A DNA stretch of 64,000 nt from Clostridium akagii DSM 12554 (GTDB lineage: Bacteria > Bacillota > Clostridia > Clostridiales > Clostridiaceae): positions 62,001 through 126,000 of the forward strand of contig NZ_JMLK01000006.1 in the NCBI RefSeq assembly GCF_000686725.1. The letters are read 5' to 3'. Below the pieces are notes generated by a model. The model saw nothing but the letters and a program-made list of their open reading frames with translations. It made no database searches and was not told the origin of the DNA. The position numbers and the translations under genes are program-made. The stretch's first letter is position 1. Each line of letters opens with the position of its first letter. Of this stretch, positions 16,644 to 26,016 are shown piece after piece.

Positions 16644-17447
16644 GTGAGTAATAAAGTAATATTTATAATTGTTGATGCACTAAACTTCGCAGCATCAAAA
16701 AGAATGGGATACATGATGCATCTTGCTGAAAATAAAAAAGCTTTTTTCTGTAAGGTTAAAGCCGAGCTACCAACGCTTTCAAGACCTTTGTATGAAGTTC
16801 TTCTTACAGGAACTCCTTGTTATGAAAATAATATTACAAATAATCTTATAGTAAGGCGTTCTACAGAAGAAAGCATATTTGATTTAGCAAAAAAAAATGG
16901 GCTTAAAACCGCAGCTGCAGCCTATTATTGGATAAGCGAATTGTATAATTCTTCACCATTTAATTATGTTAAAGACAGAGAGCAAAAAGATGAAACTAAA
17001 AATATACAATATGGAAAATTTTATTTTGAAGATACATATCCAGATAGCCACCTTTTTCTGGATGCTGAGGTTTTAAGAAATGAACATGATCCTGATTTTC
17101 TTCTTATACATCCCATGGGTGTAGACTATGCAGGTCATAAATTTGGGGGGAATTCCAAGGAATATTATGAAAGTGCTCTGCGCATAGATTTTATATTAGG
17201 GATGTTCATACCAACTTGGGAGAAACTTGGTTATAAAATAATAGTAACTGCAGATCACGGTATGCACGATTTGGGTTTACATGGAGGAATAGATGACTCT
17301 GAAAGACAAGTACCTTTATGGATTATTGGATCAAAGAGTAACACAGAAAATTTTAGGGACCATCTTCCTCAGCTTCAGGTAGCACCAATTGTATGTAAAT
17401 TACTTGGTATTGAGCCTTCTGAAAAAATGGAGAAATGTATACTATAA
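16644..17447 (+). CDS. Alkaline-phosphatase-superfamily phosphodiesterase/hydrolase
   Basis: The 267-residue protein carries the metal-binding scaffold of the nucleotide pyrophosphatase/phosphodiesterase branch: Asp11 in IIVDALN, a probable nucleophile Thr44 in LPTLSRP, H-P-M-G-V-D-Y-A-G-H, and TADHGMHDLGLHGG. It has no signal peptide, so it acts on imported material in the cytoplasm. It is short for the family. It starts with GTG 10 nt after the binding-protein gene and is part of the importer operon, so its substrate is probably the imported compound (a phosphodiester, phosphonate or sugar phosphate). Confidence 0.85.
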   Translation: MSNKVIFIIVDALNFAASKRMGYMMHLAENKKAFFCKVKAELPTLSRPLYEVLLTGTPCYENNITNNLIVRRSTEESIFDLAKKNGLKTAAAAYYWISELYNSSPFNYVKDREQKDETKNIQYGKFYFEDTYPDSHLFLDAEVLRNEHDPDFLLIHPMGVDYAGHKFGGNSKEYYESALRIDFILGMFIPTWEKLGYKIIVTADHGMHDLGLHGGIDDSERQVPLWIIGSKSNTENFRDHLPQLQVAPIVCKLLGIEPSEKMEKCIL

Positions 17448-17452
17448 TATTT

Positions 17453-17484
17453 ACGCTTTGCAAATTTTTTTGCAAAGCGGTTTT
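17453..17484 (+). terminator. Intra-operon hairpin after the phosphodiesterase
   Basis: CGCTTTGCAAA and TTTGCAAAGCG form an 11-bp stem, followed by GGTTTT. It could end part of the transcript so that the binding protein and enzyme are made in excess over the permeases. Confidence 0.6.
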
Positions 17485-17561
17485 AGGCATCTGAAGGAAA
17501 ATATAGGTGGCATAATGGCTTGCTATTTTTTCAAGATGCCTTTATTAAATTATCACCTATA
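17485..17561 (+). promoter_or_regulatory. Interlocked inverted repeats before the permease start (possible pseudoknot)
   Basis: AGGCATCT (17485-17492) pairs with AGATGCCT (17534-17541), while TATAGGTG (17502-17509) pairs with CACCTATA (17554-17561). The order a-b-a'-b' is that of a pseudoknot or of two mutually exclusive hairpins. The last arm abuts the AGGGAGG ribosome site of the permease gene, so folding could control its translation. Confidence 0.5.
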
Positions 17562-17574
17562 AGGGAGGAAAAAT

Positions 17575-18420
17575 ATGAATAGATTAAGGGATAATAGTCC
17601 CGTTATAATTATTTTGATAATTTTTGTTTTAATAATAGTTGGTTTTGAATTTGTACCTCTTTATTCAGTTATAACTAGCAGCTTTCAAGATAATACTGGG
17701 CAAGGGTTCTCATTAGCTCAGTATTCCAATGCTTTAAAAAACCCATTTTATTACCAGAGTATAAAAAACAGCATACTTATTTCACTAGAATCAAGTATTG
17801 TAGGTATTATAATAGCTACTATTGGAGCTAATTCTATATCTAAATTTTCAACTAGGGTACGTGAAAAGATAATAACTATGTCAAATATGACATCAAACTT
17901 TTCAGGTGTACCACTGGCTTTCGCATTTATAATAATACTTGGCAATAATGGAGTTTTCACTCTTATATTTAAAAAATTTGGTATTAACTTAGCCAGTAGT
18001 TTCAACTTATATTCGATATCGGGACTTCAGCTTGTATATATATATTTTCAGATTCCACTTGGAATTCTACTTATGTATCCAGCTTTTGATGCTATAAAGG
18101 AGGAATGGAAAGATGCAGCCTCAATACTTGGAGCATCTTCATTTCAATTCTGGAAAAATATTGGAATAACAGTACTTCTTCCAAGTATGATAGGTACTTT
18201 TAACATAATGTTTGCTAATGCTATGGGTGCTTATGCTACAGCACTTGCACTTACTAATGGAAGTATAAACCTAATGCCACTTAGAATAGGAGCTCTTGTT
18301 TCAGGTGACATATTTATGAATCCTATGCAGGCAAGTGCACTTGCAGTAATACTTGGACTTATACTCACTATTGTTAATATTATAAATGTTAAATTAATAA
18401 GGAAGGAGAGGACAATATGA
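17575..18420 (+). CDS. ABC importer permease 1
   Basis: A 281-residue membrane protein with about six helices and the binding-protein-dependent transport signature around EEWKDAASILGASSFQFW, where the EAA loop contacts the ATPase. It resembles PotB/CysT-type permeases. The start is a clear ATG behind AAGGGAGG. It overlaps the second permease by 4 nt (ATGA). Confidence 0.9.
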   Translation: MNRLRDNSPVIIILIIFVLIIVGFEFVPLYSVITSSFQDNTGQGFSLAQYSNALKNPFYYQSIKNSILISLESSIVGIIIATIGANSISKFSTRVREKIITMSNMTSNFSGVPLAFAFIIILGNNGVFTLIFKKFGINLASSFNLYSISGLQLVYIYFQIPLGILLMYPAFDAIKEEWKDAASILGASSFQFWKNIGITVLLPSMIGTFNIMFANAMGAYATALALTNGSINLMPLRIGALVSGDIFMNPMQASALAVILGLILTIVNIINVKLIRKERTI

Positions 18421-19223
18421 AAAAAAATTTGATAGTACATTACATTATAATAATCGTTATATTGGCTTTTTTATTTATTCCTCTTCTTGCTACTTTTGTG
18501 TTTTCCATAGCTTCAAAATGGGAGGCTACAATTTTGCCAGAAGGGTTAAGCCTTACTTGGTACAGCACAATTTTCAAAGACCCAAGGTTTATTAGTTCTG
18601 CTGCACGTTCACTTTTAGTCTGTACTATAACTGTAGTTTTAAGTCTTGTGATTATGATACCTACAGTATTTTCAGTAGTTGTATATAAACCTAGACTTGA
18701 AAAATATCTTAATATAATAACAACAATACCTTTTGCAATACCTGGTGTGGTATTTGCTGTTGGTCTTCTGAATTTCTATTCTAAAAAACCTTTTATGCTT
18801 ACAGGAACTATATGGATACTTGTAGGTGCTTATTTTATAATTGTTCTTCCGTACACATTTCAATCAATACGGAATAGTCTTAGAGTCATAAATGCTAAGC
18901 AACTTATGGACTCTGCTGAAATTCTACATGCATCAAAATTTCAGGCTTTTATAAGAGTTGTACTACCTAACATATCAAAAGGAGTAATATCATCAGCATT
19001 ACTGTCATTTTCTATACTCTTCGGTGAGTTTGTACTTACGAATTTACTTGCAGGAGGTCAGTTTGAAACTGTACAGATATATCTGTACAGTAAGAGAGCA
19101 GAAAGTGGACACATTACAAGTGCTATTGTGATAAGTTATTTTGTAGTGATTTTAATTTTATCCATTATAATTTTGAAAATTGGATCAAGCCGCAAGGAAA
19201 GAAAAATAGAAGAAAATTTGTAG
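18417..19223 (+). CDS. ABC importer permease 2
   Basis: A 268-residue PotC-like permease with about six membrane helices and an EAA-type loop in MDSAEILHASKFQAFIRV. It overlaps permease 1 at ATGA and is followed 10 nt later by the ATPase gene. Together the two form the heterodimeric membrane pore. Confidence 0.9.
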   Translation: MKKNLIVHYIIIIVILAFLFIPLLATFVFSIASKWEATILPEGLSLTWYSTIFKDPRFISSAARSLLVCTITVVLSLVIMIPTVFSVVVYKPRLEKYLNIITTIPFAIPGVVFAVGLLNFYSKKPFMLTGTIWILVGAYFIIVLPYTFQSIRNSLRVINAKQLMDSAEILHASKFQAFIRVVLPNISKGVISSALLSFSILFGEFVLTNLLAGGQFETVQIYLYSKRAESGHITSAIVISYFVVILILSIIILKIGSSRKERKIEENL

Positions 19224-19233
19224 GGGGATTAAT

Positions 19234-20244
19234 ATGAGTTTTTTATCAATTGATAAGTTGGAAAAAAGTTTTGGAAAAAACAAGGTATTGTCAAATGTTA
19301 GTATCGATATAGAGGAAGGAGAACTTGTTACACTACTTGGTCCAAGTGGATGTGGTAAAAGTACTCTGCTACGAGTTATAGCAGGACTTTCAGATGTGGA
19401 CAGTGGAGATATAAACCTAAATGATAAAGATATAACAAAACTTGCACCAAAGGATAGGAATATAAGTATGGTATTTCAGTCATACTCTTTATTTCCCAAT
19501 ATGACAGTAAAAGATAATATAGCATTCGGTCTTAAGATGAAAAAAATTCCAAAGGATGAAATTCAGAAAACAGTGGAGGATATAATTTCTCTTGTGGAAC
19601 TTCAGGGCAAAGAAAATGCTTATCCTGATCAGCTTTCAGGGGGGCAACAGCAGAGAGTTGCACTTGCAAGGGCAATAGTCATGAAGCCAAAGCTTCTTCT
19701 AATGGATGAACCTTTGAGTGCTCTTGATGCTAAGATAAGAAGAATGTTAAGACTTCAAATACGGGAAATTCAGAAAAAACTTAATATAACTACTATATTT
19801 GTTACTCACGATCAGGAAGAAGCTCTCATGATTTCAGATAAAATATTTTTAATGAATGGAGGGAATATTGAGCAACAGGGTACTCCTGAGGAGGTTTATA
19901 CATGTCCCAAAAATGAATTTGTGGCAAGATTTATGGGAAATTACAATGTTATATCAAGAGAAGACATTATTGATGTAATACCTAAGGAAATCAAAGGAAA
20001 TCTTTTTGCTGTAAGACCTGAAGCTATTGAAGTTTCTGATAATGAGCTAAAAGAAGGATATATTACTTTAAAAGGCTCTATTATGGATTCTATAATACTA
20101 GGTAATATAATAAGATACACTGTGAATTCTTATAAAAATAGTTACACAGTGGATATATTGAATAAACATAACAATAGATGGTATAATAATGGAAGCAATG
20201 TTTCAATTAACATACCTTATGAAGAACTGAAAAATTTAAATTAA
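19234..20244 (+). CDS. ABC importer ATPase (PotA-like)
   Basis: The 336-residue protein has Walker A GPSGCGKST, Q-loop FQSYSLFPNMT, signature LSGGQQQR, Walker B LLLMDEPLSALD and the switch VTHDQEEAL. A C-terminal regulatory (TOBE-like) domain follows from about residue 235, which is typical of sugar, spermidine, iron and phosphonate importers. It energises the two upstream permeases. Confidence 0.93.
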   Translation: MSFLSIDKLEKSFGKNKVLSNVSIDIEEGELVTLLGPSGCGKSTLLRVIAGLSDVDSGDINLNDKDITKLAPKDRNISMVFQSYSLFPNMTVKDNIAFGLKMKKIPKDEIQKTVEDIISLVELQGKENAYPDQLSGGQQQRVALARAIVMKPKLLLMDEPLSALDAKIRRMLRLQIREIQKKLNITTIFVTHDQEEALMISDKIFLMNGGNIEQQGTPEEVYTCPKNEFVARFMGNYNVISREDIIDVIPKEIKGNLFAVRPEAIEVSDNELKEGYITLKGSIMDSIILGNIIRYTVNSYKNSYTVDILNKHNNRWYNNGSNVSINIPYEELKNLN

Positions 20245-20258
20245 ACGAGGTGTTTAGT

Positions 20259-21041
20259 TTGTCCTTACTTTCAGAAGAAAGAAAGATAATAATAATAGAG
20301 CTTTTGGATAGTCATGGTAAGGTAAAGGTAAATGATTTAGTTAAGCAGTTTGGAGTGTCATCTGAAACCATACGAAGGGATTTAGAGGCATTAGAAATTG
20401 ATGAAAAATTAAAAAAAGTTTACGGTGGCGCCATAAAAATATCATCATCAGGGGTAGAACCTCCATATCTACAAAGATTCACAAAACACGAAAATGAAAA
20501 AGAAAAAATAGGAAAACTGGCGGCTGATTTTGTTGAAGATAACGATGTAATTGCCCTTGACGTTGGAAGTACAACACTTAAGATGGTGCCATGGATATGC
20601 AGAAAAAATAATATTACTGTAGTTACAAACTCGGTTCCTGCACTGAATGAATTGATAGAGAAAAAAAACAAGCAACATTTTAATGGTAATATAATATTTT
20701 TAGGCGGAGAAATAAACTCTCAGCAGATGACTGTGTCTGGACCTATAGCGGAGGATATGCTTAAAAATCTGTATGTTGATAAAGCATTTGTTGCAGCCGG
20801 AGGACTAACCATAGTTCAAGGGATAACAAGTTATGATGAGCTAGAAGCAAGCTTATCCAGAAGAATAATGAGTAAATCAAAAGAAATAATGGTTTTAGTT
20901 GATAACTCCAAAATTGGGGTTATCAATTTATATAAAGTTGCAGATATTGACAATGCAGATGTAATAATATGTGACAGTGAGTTACCTGAGCAATGGAAAG
21001 AAGACATGAAAATTAAAAATATAGTATGGGTAAATAAATAG
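20259..21041 (+). CDS. DeoR-family transcriptional regulator
   Basis: The product (about 260 residues) has an N-terminal DeoR helix-turn-helix (V-N-D-L-V-K-Q-F-G-V-S-S-E-T-I-R-R-D-L) and a C-terminal DeoRC sensor domain with the D-V-G-S-T-T motif that binds phosphorylated sugars. The TTG at 20259 is preferred because GAGGTG at 20247-20252 is the ribosome site; the in-frame GTG at 20250 lies inside it. As the last gene of the importer operon it probably controls that operon in response to a phosphorylated product, which fits the embedded phosphodiesterase. Confidence 0.88.
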   Translation: MSLLSEERKIIIIELLDSHGKVKVNDLVKQFGVSSETIRRDLEALEIDEKLKKVYGGAIKISSSGVEPPYLQRFTKHENEKEKIGKLAADFVEDNDVIALDVGSTTLKMVPWICRKNNITVVTNSVPALNELIEKKNKQHFNGNIIFLGGEINSQQMTVSGPIAEDMLKNLYVDKAFVAAGGLTIVQGITSYDELEASLSRRIMSKSKEIMVLVDNSKIGVINLYKVADIDNADVIICDSELPEQWKEDMKIKNIVWVNK

Positions 21042-21048
21042 GTGAATG

Positions 21049-21105
21049 TAAACATATGTTTATATAGGTTTTGTGAACGTTTTTTATTTCATAGCGTTCA
21101 CAAAA
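21049..21105. repeat. Palindrome and hairpin between convergent genes
   Basis: TAAACATATGTTTA (21049-21062) is a perfect palindrome. TTTTGTGAACG (21069-21079) and CGTTCACAAAA (21095-21105) form an 11-bp hairpin with a T-rich loop. The latter lies between the convergent DeoR and ROK genes and may work as a terminator for both, although the T-runs outside the stem are short. Confidence 0.5.
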
Positions 21106-21138
21106 CTTAAATATTATTAACCGCTTATTTAGAGTAGA

Positions 21139-22047
21139 TTAAATTATAGTTGGATAATGAAATTTTGTAAGATAATTATATAATGATCCGATTAAATTTG
21201 AATCATTAAAAAACTTGCAACGAAGTATTTTAGGTTTTATTAAATAGGGTATTTCACTAGCACATTTTTCAATATTATTTTGAAGATATTCAATGAAAAT
21301 ATTTTGTTTACTTATACCACCGCCTATTGCAAATTTTTCTGGATCATAAATATGTTGTAGGTTATAGATTTGTAGCGCCATTTTATGACAATAGTCATCC
21401 AAGATATTAAGCACTTCTGTATCACCATTCTTTGCATATTCAAATACTTTGTATCCATCCACTTTTTCTATGGGCAAATTTTTGGCACTAGCAACTGATT
21501 TACACAAATATGGTGTACCACATTGTGATGATAGCATGCCAGCAGATTTATCCCCTGAGTTATCGCTAGGCATATTTATAAAACCAAATTCTCCGGCTAT
21601 AAAATGTTTACCTTTATGCAATTCTTTATTTTTAATCACACCACCACCTATTCCAGTACCAATAACTATAACCATAGCATCATCGCAATCCCGAAGATTC
21701 CCTATCCATGCTTCAGCTAGAGCAGCGCATTTTCCATCATTTTCTATTGTAATTGGCAAGGGACATCGTTTTTCAAGTATATCCTTCATCTCTGTATTGT
21801 CATTATATTTTAGTGCTCCTCCAGTGTATAGATAACCACGGTCACTATCTATACGCCCAGGCATGCTTACACCCATACCTTGAATAATATTTTTGTGCTC
21901 ATCAAAAATATTACCAACAACATCAACAAAATTTTCAATTGTATCTGTTGGGGTAGGTATTTTCCCCTTTTCAATAAATTCTGCTCTTTCATTCATAAGG
22001 GCATACTTTATAGATTGACCACCTACGTCTAATATCAAAAAATTCAT
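21139..22047 (-). CDS. ROK-family sugar kinase-like protein
   Basis: The 302-residue protein has the ROK/ASKHA phosphate motif L-D-V-G-G-Q-S-I-K, ENDGKCAALAEAWIGN with the catalytic-type Asp, and VIGTGIGGGVI. ROK kinases usually carry a CxCGxxGCxE zinc site; here the region reads S-Q-C-G-T-P-Y-L-C-K and lacks the full set. No HTH domain is present, so a kinase role is likelier than a repressor role. GGGAG upstream supports ATG 22047 over an upstream frame extension. The gene is monocistronic; its sugar is unknown. Confidence 0.85.
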   Translation of the reverse strand: MNFLILDVGGQSIKYALMNERAEFIEKGKIPTPTDTIENFVDVVGNIFDEHKNIIQGMGVSMPGRIDSDRGYLYTGGALKYNDNTEMKDILEKRCPLPITIENDGKCAALAEAWIGNLRDCDDAMVIVIGTGIGGGVIKNKELHKGKHFIAGEFGFINMPSDNSGDKSAGMLSSQCGTPYLCKSVASAKNLPIEKVDGYKVFEYAKNGDTEVLNILDDYCHKMALQIYNLQHIYDPEKFAIGGGISKQNIFIEYLQNNIEKCASEIPYLIKPKILRCKFFNDSNLIGSLYNYLTKFHYPTII

Positions 22048-22175
22048 TATAACCACTCCCCATATTTTGATTTTTTTATAAAAACATCCCCTCAATATTT
22101 TATCATAAATTTATATTAAAGGCATTGCAACAAGTGTAATGGATTAGTATAATTCTATTAAAGCAGGTGATGGAT

Positions 22176-23147
22176 ATGACATTAAAAAAAATTAAAAATC
22201 CCATATTATTTCAAGGAGATCTTAAAAAAAAGCATTATTTTGAAGGCTGGTATTATAAGCAAATATCAAATGATGAGAAAAATGTTATAAGTTTTATACC
22301 CGGTATTAGTTTATTTGATGATGATCCACACAGTTTTGTTCAGTATATATTTGTGAGCTTTTATAAAAACAACAAAAAAACTACCAATACAGGATATATA
22401 AAATATCCACTAAAAGAGTTTAAATATAGTGAAACTCCATTCACAGTGAATGTTGGAGGAAATGTTTTTTCCGAATCAGAGATTTTAATTGATCTGGCTA
22501 ATGACAAGGTAAATATACAAGGCAATATAAAATTAGGTTCCTTTACTACTATAAAAAAATCTATTTTAATGCCAAATATAATGGGCTTTTTTGCTTATAT
22601 TCCTAAAATGGAATGTTATCATGGGATTATAAGCATGAATCATAGAATTGATGGAATGCTAAAAATCAATAACAAAGAAATAAATTTTACAAGTGGGAAA
22701 GGGTACCTGGAGAAAGATTGGGGAACATCTTTCCCTAAAGAATATATTTGGATGCAATGTAATACTTTTAAAGATAAAAATACCAGCGTTTTTGTTTCCG
22801 TTGCAAACATACCTTTTATGAAAAAAAATTTCAGAGGATATATTTGTAATTTGGTGTTAGATGGTAAAGAATACAGGTTTGCTACTTATAACAGTAGCAA
22901 AATGAGAATTAAAAATATAGATAAGGATAACGTAACTTTAGTATTAGAAAATAGCCAAGTAAAATTAAGTATTGAAGCAGTTTTAAATCAATCAGGAGAG
23001 TTAATAGCTCCACATAAAGGAAATATGGTAAAAAAGATCAAAGAGGAATTATCGGGAAAGGTGAAAATTTGTTTATATAACAATGAGAATAAAATTATAT
23101 ACGAAGATATTGGCGTTGTTGCAGGAATTGAAGTGGTAGGATTTTAA
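22176..23147 (+). CDS. Tocopherol-cyclase-like family protein
   Basis: The 323-residue protein carries the family pattern K-K-x-Y-F-E-G-W-Y-Y-K near the start, then S-F-I-P-G-I-S, the core G-Y-L-E-K-D-W-G-T-S-F-P with Y-I-W-M-Q-C-N, matching the Pfam tocopherol cyclase-like family. Bacteria outside the cyanobacteria do not make tocopherol, so the substrate here is unknown; a lipid or lipid-like substrate has been assumed for such proteins. The ATG at 22176 has a GCAGGTG site 6 nt upstream. A strong terminator follows. Confidence 0.85.
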   Translation: MTLKKIKNPILFQGDLKKKHYFEGWYYKQISNDEKNVISFIPGISLFDDDPHSFVQYIFVSFYKNNKKTTNTGYIKYPLKEFKYSETPFTVNVGGNVFSESEILIDLANDKVNIQGNIKLGSFTTIKKSILMPNIMGFFAYIPKMECYHGIISMNHRIDGMLKINNKEINFTSGKGYLEKDWGTSFPKEYIWMQCNTFKDKNTSVFVSVANIPFMKKNFRGYICNLVLDGKEYRFATYNSSKMRIKNIDKDNVTLVLENSQVKLSIEAVLNQSGELIAPHKGNMVKKIKEELSGKVKICLYNNENKIIYEDIGVVAGIEVVGF

Positions 23148-23226
23148 ATGGTTTTATCATTGGTATTTGGTTGTTAATAAGTTTATTAATCAATGAATTA
23201 GTTTATAAAAAAATATAAATCAACCC

Positions 23227-23258
23227 ATGAAATCAACCGAAAGGTTGATTTCATTTTT
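23227..23258 (+). terminator. Strong terminator after the tocopherol-cyclase-like gene
   Basis: ATGAAATCAACC and GGTTGATTTCAT form a 12-bp stem closed by a GAAA tetraloop, followed by TTTT. Confidence 0.92.
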
Positions 23259-23299
23259 GCCCTCTAAAGTTACAATAATTACTGAGGAGATGATTTGAG

Positions 23300-24238
23300 A
23301 TGGAAAAAATGATTAGTGTGAAAAACCTTGAAAAAAGTTATAAGAGTAAAAAAGTTATCAAAGGTATATCATTTAATGTACAAAAGGGGGAAATACTTTG
23401 TTTTCTTGGGCCAAATGGAGCTGGAAAAAGTACTACAATAAACATTCTTACAGGGGCTCTAGGTTATGAATCAGGTGAAATATTTTACAAGGAAAGAAAA
23501 ATTGAGAAAGGTGATAGAAAATTTAAGCAGCAACTAGGAATAGTACCACAAGAGATTTCTCTGTACGAGGATATAACAGCCCAGCAAAATTTGCGATTTT
23601 TTGCATCACTTTATGGATTAAAAGGAAAAGAACTTAATGAAAGAACTGATGAAGCAATTGAAATTGCTGGACTTACAGAAAAAGCAAATGATAGGGTGAA
23701 TACTTTTTCAGGAGGAATGAAGAGAAGGCTTAATATTGCTTGCGCTATTGCACATCATCCTGAAATACTCATAATGGATGAGCCTACAGTTGGAATTGAC
23801 CCACAATCTAGAAATTACATTTTAAGTTCAGTAAAAAAGATGAGGGAAAAAGGTACTACAATTATATATACAACTCATTATATGGAGGAAGTTGAGGAAA
23901 TATCCACAAGGATAATTATAATGGACAAAGGCGAAATAATAGCTTCTGGAACAAAGGAAAAATTAAAAGAAGAAATAGTAAATGATAAGAGGTTTGTTAT
24001 TGAAGTTGATGATTTAGATAAGGTGAATTTAGAAGAATTTTATAATGTTGAGGGAGTAAAGAACGCCAAAATAGAAGGGGGCAAGCTGAATATTACAACA
24101 TTAACTGGGGTGGAAAATCTGGATAAACTTATAGCCATTTTGGTAAACAGTTCTGTTAAGATTAACAATTTAAATTGTGAAACTGCTAGTTTAGAAACCG
24201 TATTTTTAAACTTAACTGGTAAAAAATTGAGGGATTAA
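23300..24238 (+). CDS. ABC-2 type exporter ATPase
   Basis: The 312-residue ATPase has Walker A GPNGAGKST, signature FSGGMKRRL, Walker B ILIMDEPTVGIDP and switch TTHYMEE, typical of DrrA/NatA-like exporters. It forms an operon with two ABC-2 permeases, the second overlapping the first by ATGA. The cargo is unknown; antibiotics, lipids and peptides are usual in this group. Confidence 0.92.
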   Translation: MEKMISVKNLEKSYKSKKVIKGISFNVQKGEILCFLGPNGAGKSTTINILTGALGYESGEIFYKERKIEKGDRKFKQQLGIVPQEISLYEDITAQQNLRFFASLYGLKGKELNERTDEAIEIAGLTEKANDRVNTFSGGMKRRLNIACAIAHHPEILIMDEPTVGIDPQSRNYILSSVKKMREKGTTIIYTTHYMEEVEEISTRIIIMDKGEIIASGTKEKLKEEIVNDKRFVIEVDDLDKVNLEEFYNVEGVKNAKIEGGKLNITTLTGVENLDKLIAILVNSSVKINNLNCETASLETVFLNLTGKKLRD

Positions 24239-24251
24239 AAGGAGGAATATT

Positions 24252-24995
24252 ATGTACAGATTTTCACGAATTTTCAAGAGAGATTTTTTAAATCTAATAT
24301 TTAACCCTATGTGGGTTTTTAATGGTACTCTTTTTCCGTTTCTTCTTGTATTAGTTCTTGGTTTTTTAAGTAGCGGAAGTTATGGAATTAGTGTTACAGC
24401 ATATGACTATTATGGAGTATCTATGATGATTTACGTTATTTTCAATTCAGCAACAATATCTTCAAATAGTTTTATGGAGGAAAAAATCAAACAAGGGAAC
24501 ATGCGGATAATATACTCACCTGTGCCAAAATCATTTATGTATGTTTCTAAAATATTAGCTTCTTTTGTATTTTCCTCTATTTGTCATCTACTTGTAATTC
24601 TAGTATTACATCTTTCTCTAAATGTGAATTTTGGAGGGACAAATGTTTTATTTGTAATTTTAGTATTACTCTTGTTTGAATTTTTGGCATCTATACTTGG
24701 AGTACTGTTTTGTTGTATTTTTAAGAGTGAAAATACTGCAAATCAGATTTTAAGTATTGTAATAAATATTTCAGCGGTTCTTGGAGGTCTATTTTTTCAG
24801 CTTGGTGGATTTGGAAAGAATGTAGAAAATATAAGCTATATCTCTCCTGTAAAATGGATTGTAACTGATATTTTCAAAGTCATATATGACAAGGACTTTT
24901 CTTACTACTTGCCTACGGTAATTATAATAATAGTATTGTCCATAGCAGCCTTGCTTTTGTGTGGAAAATTCTATAGAATGGAGGATTATATATGA
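24252..24995 (+). CDS. ABC-2 type exporter permease 1
   Basis: A 247-residue membrane protein with about six helices and the ABC-2 layout: a long first extracellular segment and a conserved G-G-L-F-F-Q-L-G-G near the fifth helix. It follows the ATPase gene by 13 nt with AAGGAGGA before its ATG and overlaps the next permease by 4 nt. Confidence 0.88.
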   Translation: MYRFSRIFKRDFLNLIFNPMWVFNGTLFPFLLVLVLGFLSSGSYGISVTAYDYYGVSMMIYVIFNSATISSNSFMEEKIKQGNMRIIYSPVPKSFMYVSKILASFVFSSICHLLVILVLHLSLNVNFGGTNVLFVILVLLLFEFLASILGVLFCCIFKSENTANQILSIVINISAVLGGLFFQLGGFGKNVENISYISPVKWIVTDIFKVIYDKDFSYYLPTVIIIIVLSIAALLLCGKFYRMEDYI

Positions 24996-25969
24996 TAAAT
25001 TTTATTAGAAATGATTTTTGCAGAATAAGCACTAGAAAATATTATATTCTTATTTCAGTATTAATGACCATGATATCCATTGTTTTGGGAGTGTATTTAA
25101 CTTCAAACGTTCAAACTAAAGCAAATATTGCCATTGTAACCAAAAGCACAACATCTAATTTTAAGTCTAAATATGCTAATGTTACTCGTCTTGACAAGGA
25201 ACCTGAAAAATATGAATTAGTACTTAGCAAATATGACGGGGTTATAATAGACAAGGGAAATGGTAAATATGCTATTGATACAATAAAAAACGAAGATTAT
25301 AGAAAAACATTAGAAATGGTATTAAAAAATCCTAAGGGTTTTAACCCTGAAAGCAAAGATTCTAGAGGTATAGGCACCACTATTATAGGTTATCTTCTAA
25401 TGTTCATTCTACTGCAAGGTGTTCTGTTTATGTTTACCTTAGCCGAAGATATAGAACTTAAGCAAATTGAAAGAATAGCAGCGGCACCTATATATTTTAT
25501 CAAGTATCTGCTATCCAATTTTATATTTAACTTTTTTATTGTCTCTTTGCCTGCATTTTTTATATTAGCTGTAATGAAAGAAATTTTTGGATATAATATA
25601 GGCTTTAGTCTACTAGAGTACGCAGGCTTACTTGGAATAATAGTATCTTTTGGTATAGCTTTTGCAATGTTTATAAACGCAATTGTAAAAGTATCAGATA
25701 CAGCAAATATGATGGGATCTTCAATAGTAGTGCTCACAACAATTCTTGCAGGAAGTTTTTATTCTTTTGAAAATGGAAATAAAATATTGGAGAAGGTTAT
25801 ATGGATACTACCACAAAAGGACTTTCTTAGTTTTGTGCAAGGACTGGAAAATGGAAAAAACATTGCGTCGATTCTTCCACAGCTTTTATATGTAATAATC
25901 ATATCACTAGTATTTTTTATATTTTCCATAATAAAGATGAAAAAAGACTATGTACTTAGGGAAGATTGA
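24992..25969 (+). CDS. ABC-2 type exporter permease 2
   Basis: A 325-residue permease with one N-terminal helix, an extracellular domain (about residues 40-130) and five C-terminal helices, the NatB/YhgE-like arrangement. It overlaps permease 1 at ATGA. The MalT-like regulator follows after 47 nt, in the same direction. Confidence 0.88.
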   Translation: MINFIRNDFCRISTRKYYILISVLMTMISIVLGVYLTSNVQTKANIAIVTKSTTSNFKSKYANVTRLDKEPEKYELVLSKYDGVIIDKGNGKYAIDTIKNEDYRKTLEMVLKNPKGFNPESKDSRGIGTTIIGYLLMFILLQGVLFMFTLAEDIELKQIERIAAAPIYFIKYLLSNFIFNFFIVSLPAFFILAVMKEIFGYNIGFSLLEYAGLLGIIVSFGIAFAMFINAIVKVSDTANMMGSSIVVLTTILAGSFYSFENGNKILEKVIWILPQKDFLSFVQGLENGKNIASILPQLLYVIIISLVFFIFSIIKMKKDYVLRED

Positions 25970-26016
25970 AGTAAAATAAGATTATAGTAATAAAGAAAGA
26001 AAATTTAGGTGATATG

